Source: CAIYZT01 sp052387855
Lineage (GTDB): Bacteria > Pseudomonadota > Alphaproteobacteria > Rhodobacterales > Rhodobacteraceae
DNA: 64,000 nt
NCBI GenBank assembly: GCA_052387855.1
Contig: JBQTIT010000018.1
Span: 62,001 to 126,000, forward strand
Reading direction: 5' to 3'
The notes below the pieces were generated by a model. The model saw only the letters and a program-made list of their open reading frames with translations. It did no database searches and was not told where the DNA came from. Shown here one piece after another: positions 1 to 7,617 of this stretch; position 1 is the stretch's first letter, and every line of letters starts with the position of its first letter. The translations under genes and the position numbers were made by a program.

Positions 1-420
1 GGGATAGGCGCCGACGCGGATGTTGAACTGGCCCATCCTGGCCAGCGCCTCGACCATCTCGACCGAGCTGGCAAAGCCATCGGGATGGGCGGTGAAGCGC
101 TCGGCCCCGCGCGGCGCATCCCCGCGCAACGCGACGATGTCGCGCAGGCCCTGGGCCGCATAGGCCTCGGCAATCTCCAGCGTCTCGGCGCGGCTTGCCC
201 CGACGCAGGTCAGATGCGCCGCCACCGTCAGCCCGCTGTTCCGCCGGATCGCGGCCACGGCTTCCTGCGTCAGGTGCCGGTTCGTCCCGCCCGCCCCATA
301 GGTGACCGAGACGAATTCCGGCCCCATCGGTGCCAGCGCCTGCACGCATTCGAACAGCCGGAACGAGGCCTCCAGATTCTGGGGCGGAAAGAACTCGAAC
401 GAGACGCGCGGAAAGGGCAT
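1..420 (-). CDS. metF: 5,10-methylenetetrahydrofolate reductase (MetF), C-terminus outside the window
   Basis: Reading the minus strand from an ATG gives 140 codons with no stop, continuing past the left edge. The N-terminus has the MetF beta1 motif (VSFEFFPPQ), then FVSVTYGAGG, HLTCVGAS and LRGD, which are the FAD and folate-binding strands of the family. The enzyme reduces methylenetetrahydrofolate to methyltetrahydrofolate for methionine synthesis in the cytoplasm. It is divergent from a LysR gene with a MetR box between them, so metF/metR is the natural reading. Only about the first half of the protein is present. Confidence 0.93.
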   Translation of the reverse strand, partial: MPFPRVSFEFFPPQNLEASFRLFECVQALAPMGPEFVSVTYGAGGTNRHLTQEAVAAIRRNSGLTVAAHLTCVGASRAETLEIAEAYAAQGLRDIVALRGDAPRGAERFTAHPDGFASSVEMVEALARMGQFNIRVGAYP

Positions 421-464
421 GGGCAACTCCTGTGGCTTGCCCCCTTGTCCCCGATTCGCTAACG

Positions 465-477
465 TGAATCCAATTCA
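465..477. promoter_or_regulatory. MetR-type operator between metF and metR
   Basis: The 13-mer TGAATCCAATTCA matches the MetR consensus TGAA-N5-TTCA exactly. It sits 45 bp from the metF start and 31 bp from the metR start, in an AT-rich island. A second partial arm (ATTCAC at 482-487) follows closely. This is consistent with homocysteine-dependent MetR activation of metF and autoregulation of metR; the regulatory role is inferred. Confidence 0.75.
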
Positions 478-508
478 TATTATTCACGATCATCATGAGG
501 TTTGTCGC

Positions 509-1414
509 ATGTATGTCGAGCTTCGCCACCTGCGCACCATCCGCGCCATCCATCAGGCCGGCGGGCTGGCCCGCGCCGCCGATCTGATGAACATGACCCA
601 GTCCGCCCTGTCGCATCAGGTCGCGGGGCTTGAGGCCCAGGTCGGGATGGAGCTTTTCGTGCGCCGATCAAAGCCGATGACCCTGTCCTCGGCCGGCCTG
701 CGCCTCTTGCGCGCGGCCGAGCGGATCCTGCCCGAGATCGCCGCGCTTGAAGAAGAGTTTCAGGCCCTGACCTCGGGCAAGACGGGGCGGCTGCACATCG
801 CCATCCAGTGCCACGCCTGCTTTGACTGGCTCTTTCCGGTGCTGGAGCTTTTTCGCCATGCCTGGCCAGAGGTGGATGTCGACATCCGCGCGGGGCTGGC
901 CTTTGACAGCTTTCCCGCCCTTCTGCGCGAAGAGGTCGATCTGGTGATCTCCTCCAACCCCGAACCGCTGCCCGGGCTGATCGCCAATCCGCTGTTCGAC
1001 TACCAGCCGACCTTTGTCGCCTCTGCGCAGAGCCCGCTGGCCGCCAAGGCGATGATCGAGGCCGAGGATTTCCGCGACCAGACGCTGATCACCTATCCCG
1101 TGGGCCGCGACAAGCTTGATGTCTTCACCGACCTTCTGACCCCCGCCCGGGTCGAACCGCGCGCCCAGCGTCCGGTGGAACTGACGGCGGTGATCCTGAT
1201 GCTGGTCGGCTCCAACCGCGGCGTGGCGGTGCTGCCCGACTGGGTGATCCGCGACATAAGGTCGAACGCCGACTATGTGACCCGCCCGCTGGCCCCCGGC
1301 ACCCTGACCCGCCGGCTTTACGCCTGCACCAGGGCCGAGGACGCCGCCAAGCCCTTCATGGCGCATTTCCTGCGTCTGGGGCGCAGCGAGCCGGTCAAGC
1401 TGCAACGGGGATAG
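509..1414 (+). CDS. metR: LysR-family regulator, probable MetR
   Basis: A 301-residue LysR-type regulator with a winged helix-turn-helix at about residues 1-60 (ELRHLRTIRAIHQAGGLA, TQSALSHQVAGLE) and a periplasmic-binding-like effector domain after residue 90. MetR binds homocysteine and activates met genes. The ATG start was chosen because the LysR fold begins right there; upstream in-frame sequence is non-homologous and would overlap metF. The divergent metF and the perfect MetR box in the gap support the name. A generic LysR regulator of a neighbouring gene is the alternative. Confidence 0.82.
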   Translation: MYVELRHLRTIRAIHQAGGLARAADLMNMTQSALSHQVAGLEAQVGMELFVRRSKPMTLSSAGLRLLRAAERILPEIAALEEEFQALTSGKTGRLHIAIQCHACFDWLFPVLELFRHAWPEVDVDIRAGLAFDSFPALLREEVDLVISSNPEPLPGLIANPLFDYQPTFVASAQSPLAAKAMIEAEDFRDQTLITYPVGRDKLDVFTDLLTPARVEPRAQRPVELTAVILMLVGSNRGVAVLPDWVIRDIRSNADYVTRPLAPGTLTRRLYACTRAEDAAKPFMAHFLRLGRSEPVKLQRG

Positions 1415-1465
1415 GTACGCGGGGGCCCCTTGACCTGCCGCGCTTTTCGCCGCAATCCTGCCGCC

Positions 1466-1534
1466 ATGAAGACGCCCTTCACCAAGGAACGCCGCCCCGG
1501 CCCTGCCTCTGCCCTGCGCCCGTCGCAGGGCTGA
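1466..1534 (+). other. possible 22-codon leader ORF ending in a hairpin, upstream of the ABC-F gene
   Basis: An ATG opens a 22-codon frame (MKTPFTKERR... ending PSQG). A perfect hairpin, GCCCTGCG / CGCAGGGC with a 5-nt loop (1511-1531), runs up to the base before its stop codon. The frame ends 73 nt before the ABC-F start. There is no convincing Shine-Dalgarno sequence, so translation is unproven. Some Gram-positive ABC-F resistance genes are controlled by leader-peptide attenuation; the resemblance here is only in layout. Confidence 0.2.
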
Positions 1535-1607
1535 CCCCGGCTTCATCCCCAAGGTCCGCCCGCATCCCGCGCCCAAGCGCCCCATGCCCCTTTGCCGGAC
1601 CTGACCC

Positions 1608-3122
1608 ATGAGCCTGATCGCCACCCGCGCCCTTTCCCTGACCATCGCGCTGCCCCTCTTTGCCGACCTCTCCTTCTCCGTCGGCCCCGGCGACCGTGTC
1701 GGCCTGGTCGCCGCCAACGGGCGCGGCAAGACCTCGCTCCTGGCGCTCCTGGCCGGCACGGCCGAGCCGACGGGGGGCGAGATCACCCGCGCCCGCGGGC
1801 TCAGATCGGCGCTGGTGGCCCAGGATGTACCCCCGGCGCTGTTGCCCCTGCCGCTCCGCGCCGCGGTGCTTGCCGCGCTGACCCCGGACCAGGCCGACAC
1901 CGAGGCCTGGCGCGCCGACATCGTGCTGGACGATCTCGCCGTGCCCGAAGAGCTGCGCGAGGTGCCGCTCGGCGCCCTGTCCGGCGGCTGGCAGCGCACC
2001 GCGCTTCTGGCCCGCGCCGCCGTGACCGAGCCCGACCTTTACCTCCTGGACGAGCCGACCAACCACCTTGACCTTGCCCGCATCGGCATCCTTCAGGGCT
2101 GGCTGGCGGCGCTGCCGCGCGATGTGGGGGCGGTCGTCACCAGCCACGACCGCGCCTTTTTGGACGCCGCCACCAACCGCACGCTGTTCCTGCGCCAGGA
2201 CCGCTCGCGCCTCTTTGCCCTGCCCTATACCCACGCCCGCGCCGAGCTGGACAAGGCCGACGCCGCCGACGAGCGGCGCTTTGACAACGATCTGGCCCGG
2301 GCCGAGCAGCTCCGCCGGCAGGCGGCAAAGCTCAAGAACATCGGCATCAACTCGGGCTCCGATCTCTTGACGATCAAGACCAAGCAGCTCACCGAACGCG
2401 CCGCCCGCATCGAGGCCTCGGCCCGCCCGGCCCATCGCGAGGTTTCGGCCGGCGCGATCCGGCTGGCCAATTCCGGCACCCATGCCAAGGCGCTGATCTC
2501 GCTGAACGATGCCGCCATCGCCGCGCCCGATGGGCGTGCACTGTTCCGCACCGGGCAGAAGTGGATCGAAAAGGGCGACCGGGTGGTCCTGCTGGGCGGC
2601 AATGGCGCGGGCAAGACCCAGGCCATCCGCGCCGTCCTGGCCGCCATCCGGGGCGAGGCCGGCGCGATCCGGGCCGCGCCAAGCCTGGCGCTGGGCTACT
2701 GCGATCAGATGCTGGCGGAATTGCCGGCCCGGGCGACCCCCTTTGGCCTTGTGACCGCCCGGACCCAGGCCGACAGCACCGCCCGCAGCCTGCTGGCCGG
2801 CGCCGGCATCCGGGCCGACTGGCAGGCAAAGGCGGTGGCACATCTGTCGGGCGGGCAAAAGGCGCGGCTGGCCATGCTGCTCCTGCGCCTGTCGAACCCC
2901 AACTTCTACCTCTTGGACGAGCCGACCAACCATCTGGACATCGAGGGCCAGGAGGCGCTGGAGGCCGAACTGCTGACCCAGGGCGCCACCTGTCTGCTGG
3001 TCAGCCACGACCGCGCCTTTGTCCGCGCCGTGGGCAGCCGGTTCTGGCAGATCAGCGGCAAGTCCCTGACCGAGGTCGAGGACCCCGAGGACTTCTTTGC
3101 CAGCCAGACCTCACTCCCCTGA
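1608..3122 (+). CDS. ABC-F family ATPase (translation-associated type)
   Basis: A 504-residue soluble protein with two ABC ATPase domains in tandem and no membrane segment, the ABC-F architecture. Both domains carry LLDEPTNHLD. The signature is LSGGW in the first domain (as in Uup) and LSGGQ in the second. The first Walker A reads AANGRGKTS, with alanine in place of the first glycine; the second is a normal GGNGAGKT. Family members act at the ribosomal E site or in antibiotic protection. At 504 residues it lacks the long C-terminal coiled-coil of Uup. It follows metR on the same strand after a 193-nt gap. The exact subfamily is not resolved. Confidence 0.85.
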   Translation: MSLIATRALSLTIALPLFADLSFSVGPGDRVGLVAANGRGKTSLLALLAGTAEPTGGEITRARGLRSALVAQDVPPALLPLPLRAAVLAALTPDQADTEAWRADIVLDDLAVPEELREVPLGALSGGWQRTALLARAAVTEPDLYLLDEPTNHLDLARIGILQGWLAALPRDVGAVVTSHDRAFLDAATNRTLFLRQDRSRLFALPYTHARAELDKADAADERRFDNDLARAEQLRRQAAKLKNIGINSGSDLLTIKTKQLTERAARIEASARPAHREVSAGAIRLANSGTHAKALISLNDAAIAAPDGRALFRTGQKWIEKGDRVVLLGGNGAGKTQAIRAVLAAIRGEAGAIRAAPSLALGYCDQMLAELPARATPFGLVTARTQADSTARSLLAGAGIRADWQAKAVAHLSGGQKARLAMLLLRLSNPNFYLLDEPTNHLDIEGQEALEAELLTQGATCLLVSHDRAFVRAVGSRFWQISGKSLTEVEDPEDFFASQTSLP

Positions 3123-3148
3123 CCGGCGGCGCCCGCTTCTCTTTCGTG

Positions 3149-3229
3149 CAAATATCCTCGGGGGGAAGGGGCGCCAGCCCCGAGGGGGGCGGAAAGCCCC
3201 CCTTTTCAACGCCCCCCGCCCCGTGTAGG
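3149..3229. repeat. Rhodobacteraceae-type intergenic motif with GC-rich hairpins
   Basis: The gap after the ABC-F gene holds CAAATATCC(T)CGGGGGG followed by short GC hairpins (GGGGC-GCCA-GCCCC, then GGGGGC-GGAAA-GCCCCC). The same core in reverse orientation lies downstream of phoH at 58779-58796. Comparable AAATATCC-CGGGG motifs are common between genes in this family. It may help terminate transcription of the ABC-F gene. Confidence 0.55.
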
Positions 3230-3261
3230 GAGGCGGGCTTGAACCCCCCGGGAGAGACGCC

Positions 3262-4050
3262 ATGCAAGGCAGCGCCAACCTCAACCTGATGATCAAGGCC
3301 GCCCGGCGGGCCGGCAAGAGCCTGGTCAAGGATTTCCGCGAGGTGGAAAACCTGCAGGTCTCGACCAAGGGCCCCGGCGATTTCGTCTCGCGCGCCGACC
3401 GCGAGGCCGAGCGGATCATCAAGGAAGACCTGATGGGCGCCCGCCCGACCTATGGCTGGCTGGGCGAAGAGACCGGGCAGGACAAGGGCCAGGATCCGAC
3501 CCGCCGCTGGATCGTCGACCCCCTGGACGGCACCACGAACTTTCTGCACGGCATGCCGCACTGGGCGGTTTCGATCGCGCTGGAACACAAGGGCGAGATC
3601 GTCTCGGCCGTGGTGCACGATCCGGCCAAGGACGAAACCTTCTGGGCCGAAAAGGGCGCCGGCTGCTGGCTGAACGACAGCCGGCGCATGCGCGTGTCCG
3701 GCCGCAAGCAGATGTCCGAGGCGGTCTTTGCCACCGGCGTGCCCTTTGGCGCGAAAAGGACCCTGCCCGCGATGCTGGCCGACCTGTCGCGCCTGATGCC
3801 GGTCTGCGCCGGTGTGCGCCGCTGGGGCGCGGCCTCGCTGGATCTGGCCTATGTCGCGGCGGGGCGGTACGAGGGTTACTGGGAGCGCGAGCTGCAACCC
3901 TGGGACATCGCGGCGGGCCTCTTGCTGGTGAAAGAGGCCGGCGGGATGGTGGGACCGGTCCGCGAGGGAGACGATATCCTTGGCAAGGGCGCGGTGATCG
4001 CGGCCAATGACCTGGTGTTCGGCGCCTTTGCCAAGCTGCTCCGGGAATAG
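3262..4050 (+). CDS. suhB: inositol monophosphatase family protein (SuhB-like)
   Basis: A 262-residue Mg2+-dependent phosphatase. Motif 1 WIVDPLDGTTNFLHG and the upstream GEET (metal-binding glutamate) are intact, and the C-terminal WDIAAGLLLVKEAGG motif is present. Family members hydrolyse inositol-1-phosphate, and bacterial SuhB also binds the rRNA transcription complex. The start lies 17 nt after the end of the GC-rich repeat, with GGGAG about 8 nt upstream. It is not in a tight operon. The substrate cannot be told from sequence; 3'(2'),5'-bisphosphate nucleotidase activity is an alternative. Confidence 0.88.
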   Translation: MQGSANLNLMIKAARRAGKSLVKDFREVENLQVSTKGPGDFVSRADREAERIIKEDLMGARPTYGWLGEETGQDKGQDPTRRWIVDPLDGTTNFLHGMPHWAVSIALEHKGEIVSAVVHDPAKDETFWAEKGAGCWLNDSRRMRVSGRKQMSEAVFATGVPFGAKRTLPAMLADLSRLMPVCAGVRRWGAASLDLAYVAAGRYEGYWERELQPWDIAAGLLLVKEAGGMVGPVREGDDILGKGAVIAANDLVFGAFAKLLRE

Positions 4051-4351
4051 GGCGCTGGCCGAGGGCCTTTGGGGCCCTCGGCCGGACTGCGGCAAACGTC
4101 TCGCATGACCTCGGCGATAGCCTCGACAAAATTCGGGCGGAGAAGGAAACGCACCGCTTTTGCGCGCCCGTGTGGGAACATGTCCGGTAGACCGGTCCCG
4201 CTACACCACAGAGGCCAGCGCCCGACCCGGAGGGCGTGGAGCGCCCTCCTTGCGGGGGTCGGGCGCTGGCCGAGGGCCTTTGGGGCCCTCGGCGGATTGC
4301 GGCAACCGCCCCACATGACCTCGGCGATGGCCTCGGCCAATGCCGGCGGGC
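4051..4351. repeat. interspersed hairpin repeat, locus A (two units)
   Basis: A gene-free stretch (4051-4474) between convergent suhB and narR. Two units begin with GGCGCTGGCCGAGGGCC, 211 bp apart (4051 and 4262). Each has the perfect hairpin CCGAGGGCC / GGCCCTCGG (first at 4059-4081) and a CATGACCTCGGCGAT block. Between them lie CGCACCGC...CCCGTGTGGGAAC and GGAGGGCG / CGCCCTCC. The same blocks occur in reverse orientation at 21935-22505, so this is a dispersed repeat family. Bases 4352-4474 hold nothing recognisable. Confidence 0.8.
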
Positions 4352-4474
4352 AGCGGTCTGAGGGGATCGGTTACCCAAAATACCAAGGGCCAGCGTCGGT
4401 CCGATATCGGCACGGTTGCCGAACGCCCCGTCGCCCCCCTCCTCCGCATCGCGGCCGTCCGCCGTGGCCGGGGC

Positions 4475-5221
4475 TCACGCCTCGGGCGTCGCCCTCGGCA
4501 GCGCGGCGCCTTCGGTCGCCGGTGCCGGGTCGGGCCCGTCCATGAGCATGTCCAGCCGGGCGACCTTCATCAGCCTGACCGGGTCGGTGATGATCACACG
4601 GGTCCCGTCCACCTTCAGCCCGTCCTCTTCCAGCCCGCGCAGCGCGCGGCTCAGGTTCTCCGCCGTCATGCCCAGGTAACTGGCCAACAAGCGTTTTTCC
4701 ACCGGAAGCTGATAGCTGCGCACCTCGCCGGCCTGCCGCGCCAGGCGCATCAGATGGGCGGCGATCCTTTCGCGCGAGTTTCGCAGCTTCAGCCCCTTGG
4801 CGTGCCGCACCACCGCGCGGTAGCAGCCGGCAAGCTCGTCCACCATCGCATTGGCAAAGGCGCGATCGTCCTGAAACGCCTGCCGCAAGTCGGCCGAGGG
4901 CAGAAGCATGACGCGCGAGCGTTCCAGCGTTCGGGCCGACATCAGATAGGGCGCATCGCGGATCGTGGCGGCAAGGATGAAGGTGCCAATCGGCCGGACC
5001 ACCGCCATCGTGGTCTCGCGCCCTTCCCAGCTTGCGAAAAGCTCGACCTGTCCCTCCAGCAGGATATGCAGGAAATCGGCCGGATCGCCCTGCCGGATCA
5101 GGGTCAGGCTTTCGGGAAAATGCTCGACATAGACGCCGCGCATGAGCCGCTCGTAGCAGGCCTGCGACATGTCGCGAAAGAGCGACAGGCGTCGAATCTC
5201 GGCCAGGTCTGTCGGTTTCAT
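4475..5221 (-). CDS. narR: Crp/Fnr-family regulator without N-terminal cysteines, probable NarR
   Basis: A 248-residue regulator with a cyclic-nucleotide-binding-like beta-roll (about residues 20-130) and a C-terminal winged helix (TAENLSRALRGLEEDGL as recognition helix). It lacks the N-terminal cysteine cluster that holds the [4Fe-4S] centre of Fnr. This fits NarR of Paracoccus, which activates narKGHJI in response to nitrate/nitrite, or the Dnr/NnrR group. Divergence from the nar operon favours NarR. ATG at 5221 is preferred over one 57 nt upstream because AGAGGGG lies 6 nt before it. An Fnr-like box is centred 42 bp upstream. Confidence 0.72.
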   Translation of the reverse strand: MKPTDLAEIRRLSLFRDMSQACYERLMRGVYVEHFPESLTLIRQGDPADFLHILLEGQVELFASWEGRETTMAVVRPIGTFILAATIRDAPYLMSARTLERSRVMLLPSADLRQAFQDDRAFANAMVDELAGCYRAVVRHAKGLKLRNSRERIAAHLMRLARQAGEVRSYQLPVEKRLLASYLGMTAENLSRALRGLEEDGLKVDGTRVIITDPVRLMKVARLDMLMDGPDPAPATEGAALPRATPEA

Positions 5222-5255
5222 CCGTGCCCCTCTTTGCCAAAGGCTCGCAAATGGC

Positions 5256-5269
5256 TTGACAAATGTCAA
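5256..5269. promoter_or_regulatory. Fnr/NarR-type box upstream of narR
   Basis: TTGAC-AAAT-GTCAA is a perfect 14-bp palindrome matching the Crp/Fnr-family pattern TTGAY-N4-RTCAA. It lies 34 bp upstream of the narR start codon, suggesting autoregulation or control by another Fnr-type factor. Confidence 0.72.
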
Positions 5270-5298
5270 GCGCGGCACGGACCGCCGCCAGGCTGGGG

Positions 5299-5312
5299 CT
5301 GACGAAAGTCAC
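5299..5312. promoter_or_regulatory. degenerate Fnr-like palindrome in the narR-usp gap
   Basis: CTGAC-GAAA-GTCAC keeps the inner TGAC/GTCA arms and the 4-bp spacer of the two better boxes on either side, but its outermost bases do not match the consensus. It may be a weak third site. Confidence 0.35.
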
Positions 5313-5369
5313 GCACCTGCCCGCCGGAAGTCAAGGCGTGTCGCTTCCCGGCAAAAGGCCGCCGGCGGC

Positions 5370-5383
5370 TTGATCTGGGTCAA
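5370..5383. promoter_or_regulatory. Fnr/NarR-type box upstream of usp-nar operon
   Basis: TTGAT-CTGG-GTCAA fits the Fnr-family consensus with one arm mismatch. It is centred about 64 bp upstream of the usp start codon, so a class II promoter (box at -41.5) would start transcription near 5418. This is the likely oxygen/nitrate-responsive control site for the whole nar operon. Confidence 0.75.
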
Positions 5384-5439
5384 ACTCCTTGGGGGCCGGC
5401 ACCGGTCATGTGGCCGCAGGTGCAGTCCCGGAGATCCCC

Positions 5440-5928
5440 ATGGAGATCATGCTTGCCTACGACGACTCGCGAAACGCGCGCATCGCTCTGGAAACCGTCC
5501 GGCGGATGTTCGCGCCGCTCAAGCCCGTGATCACGCTGATTTCGGTGATCGAGGACATCGGCTCGGCCACGGCCGGGGCGGACGATCTGTTCAACGAGCA
5601 GTTCGCCGCGCAAAAGGCCGCGACCGATGCGGCGGCGGCCGAGCTTGCCGCCCATGGCTTTGAGGCCCGCGTCATCATCGCGCAGGGCGATGCGCGCAAG
5701 ATGATCCTGCGCGCCACCGAAGAGCGCAGCCCCGACCTTCTGGTCATGGCGCGCCACAGCCACCAGCCCGACAGCGGTCCGCTCGGCTTCATCACCAAGC
5801 GGCTCGACGCCCTGGTCGAAGAGTTCGACCACATGACCTTTGGTTCGGTCTCGGCCTTTCTGGCCCGGCGCGCGAAATGCCCGCTGCTGATCGTTCCGAC
5901 ACCTGCCCTGCCCAGGGGCGAGCGGTAA
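5440..5928 (+). CDS. universal stress protein (UspA family)
   Basis: A 162-residue single-domain UspA-fold protein: N-terminal IMLAYDDSRNARIAL, a middle PDLLVMARHS, and a C-terminal FGSVSAFLARRAKCPLLIVP strand-turn that resembles the nucleotide-binding loop of the family. The start was chosen at MEIMLAYD, where homology begins. The gene is first in the nar transcription unit, 15 nt before narK1 and behind an Fnr-type box, so anaerobic induction with nitrate respiration is likely. Its molecular role is unknown. Confidence 0.85.
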   Translation: MEIMLAYDDSRNARIALETVRRMFAPLKPVITLISVIEDIGSATAGADDLFNEQFAAQKAATDAAAAELAAHGFEARVIIAQGDARKMILRATEERSPDLLVMARHSHQPDSGPLGFITKRLDALVEEFDHMTFGSVSAFLARRAKCPLLIVPTPALPRGER

Positions 5929-5943
5929 TCCGGGGGACCCCAA

Positions 5944-7586
5944 ATGCGCGTTTCTGATCTTTTCCGCGTCCGCAACAAGGACATCCAGGCGCTGCACCTG
6001 ACCTGGATCGCGTTCTTCATCTGCTTTTACGTCTGGTTCAACATGGCGCCGCTGGCCTCGTCGATGCTGGCGGCGGCCGACTGGCTGACGCGCGACGATT
6101 TGCGCCTGTTCGCGATCGCCAACGTCGCCCTGACCATCCCGGCACGCATCCTGGTCGGCATGGCGCTGGACAGATGGGGCCCGCGACGGGTGTTTTCGGT
6201 GCTGATGGCGCGATGGCGATCCCGACCTTTGTCTTTGCCCTTGGCCAGACCCGCGAGCAGCTTTTCGTCGCGCGCCTGGTGCTGTCCTCGGTCGGGGCCT
6301 CGTTCGTGGTCGGCATCCACATGACCGCGCTCTGGTTCAAGCCGCGCGACATCGGCTTTGCCGAGGGCTTTTATGCCGGCTGGGGCAACTTCGGCTCGGC
6401 GGCGGCGGCCATGACCATTCCGACGGTGGCCCTGCTGGTCTACGGCGGACCGGAGGGCTGGCGCTGGGCGATTGCCACCTCGGGGGCGGTCATGGCGGCT
6501 TACGGCGTCTTCTACTGGTTCGCCATCACCGACGGGCCCAGCCGGGACACCCACAAGAAGCCGCGCAAGGCGATGGCGCTGGAGGTGTCAAGCTGGCGCG
6601 ATCTGGCGATGCTCTGCGTCTTTACCGTGCCGATGGTCGGCATCCTGTCGATCGTGGTCTACCGGCTGCAACTGATGGGCTATGTCGACGGGATGACGGC
6701 GACCATCTGCTATGGCGCTGTCGCGGTCATCGTGGCCTATCAGGTCTGGCTGGCGATCAAGGTCAACGTTCCGATCCTGAAAAAGGGCGTGCCGGCCGAC
6801 GACCGCTATCCCTTTTCCACCGTCGCGGCGCTGAACCTGACCTATTTCGCCAATTTCGGTGCCGAATTGGCCGTGGTCTCGATGCTGCCGATGTTCTTTC
6901 AGGACACCTGGGGCCTGACCCCGGTCGCGGCCGGCATGATCGCCTCGACCTTTGCCTTTGTGAACCTGTTCGCCCGTCCGATGGGGGGGCTGGTTTCGGA
7001 CCGCATGGGCAATCGGCGCTTTGTCATGCTGGCCTACATGCTCGGCATCGGCGCCGGATTCCTGACGATGGGACTGATGGACAGCCGCTGGCCGCTGATC
7101 GTCGCGGTGGCCGTCACCATTGGCTGCTCGTTCTTCGTGCAGGGCGCCGAGGGGGCCACCTTTGGCATCATCCCCTCGATCAAGCGCCGGGTGACGGGGC
7201 AGATCGCGGGCATGGCGGGGGCTTATGGCAACGTCGGCGCGGTCTTTTACCTCTTCGTCTTCATGTTCGTCGACACCTCGACCTTTTTCTTCATCGTCGC
7301 GGCCGGTGCCTTTCTAAGCTGGCTGGCCTGCCTGATCTGGCTGAAGGAACCCGAAGGCGGCTTTGGCGATGAATACATGCTTTCGTCGGTCGACCACGCC
7401 ATCGCCGCCGAGGCCCAGCGCCGGCGGGCCACCGAAACCGACCTGGCCGGCCTCTTGGGCGGCTCCAGGGTGGCGCTGGCCGACCGGGGCGACGGGCTGA
7501 CCCTGACCGCCAGCTTCAGCAGTCTTGACGAGCTGCAAGGCGCCATTGCCCGGCTGGGCAAGGCCAAGTCGAGCCCCGCTTCCTGA
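5944..7586 (+). pseudogene. narK1: nitrate transporter NarK, type 1, interrupted by a frameshift
   Basis: The first frame (from ATG at 5944) encodes the NarK1 N-terminus up to PRRVFSVLMA. The homology then continues in another frame from AMAIPTFVFALGQ. Nothing is missing except one base near 6208-6212, in ATGGCGCGATGGCG. The second part carries both nitrate signature motifs (GWGNFGSAAAAM and GAYGNVGAVFYL) and the remaining membrane helices of this major-facilitator family. NarK1 proteins are nitrate/proton symporters. As read, the product would be truncated after about 90 residues of genuine NarK. It could be a real mutation or a sequencing error in GC-rich DNA. Homology is otherwise intact from end to end. 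Confidence 0.85.
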
Positions 7587-7617
7587 GACCCTATCGCAGT
7601 CCCGAAAGGACCAGACC

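Noticed and set aside
668..3008. Long open frames opposite metR and the ABC-F gene
   Set aside because: High-GC shadow frames: the compositions are rich in Arg/Gly/Ala/Pro without domain motifs, and the opposite strand encodes clear family proteins.
6195..6225. Programmed ribosomal frameshift in narK1
   Set aside because: There is no slippery heptamer, stimulatory pseudoknot or internal Shine-Dalgarno sequence, and NarK proteins are not known to use frameshifting. A mutation or base-call error is simpler.
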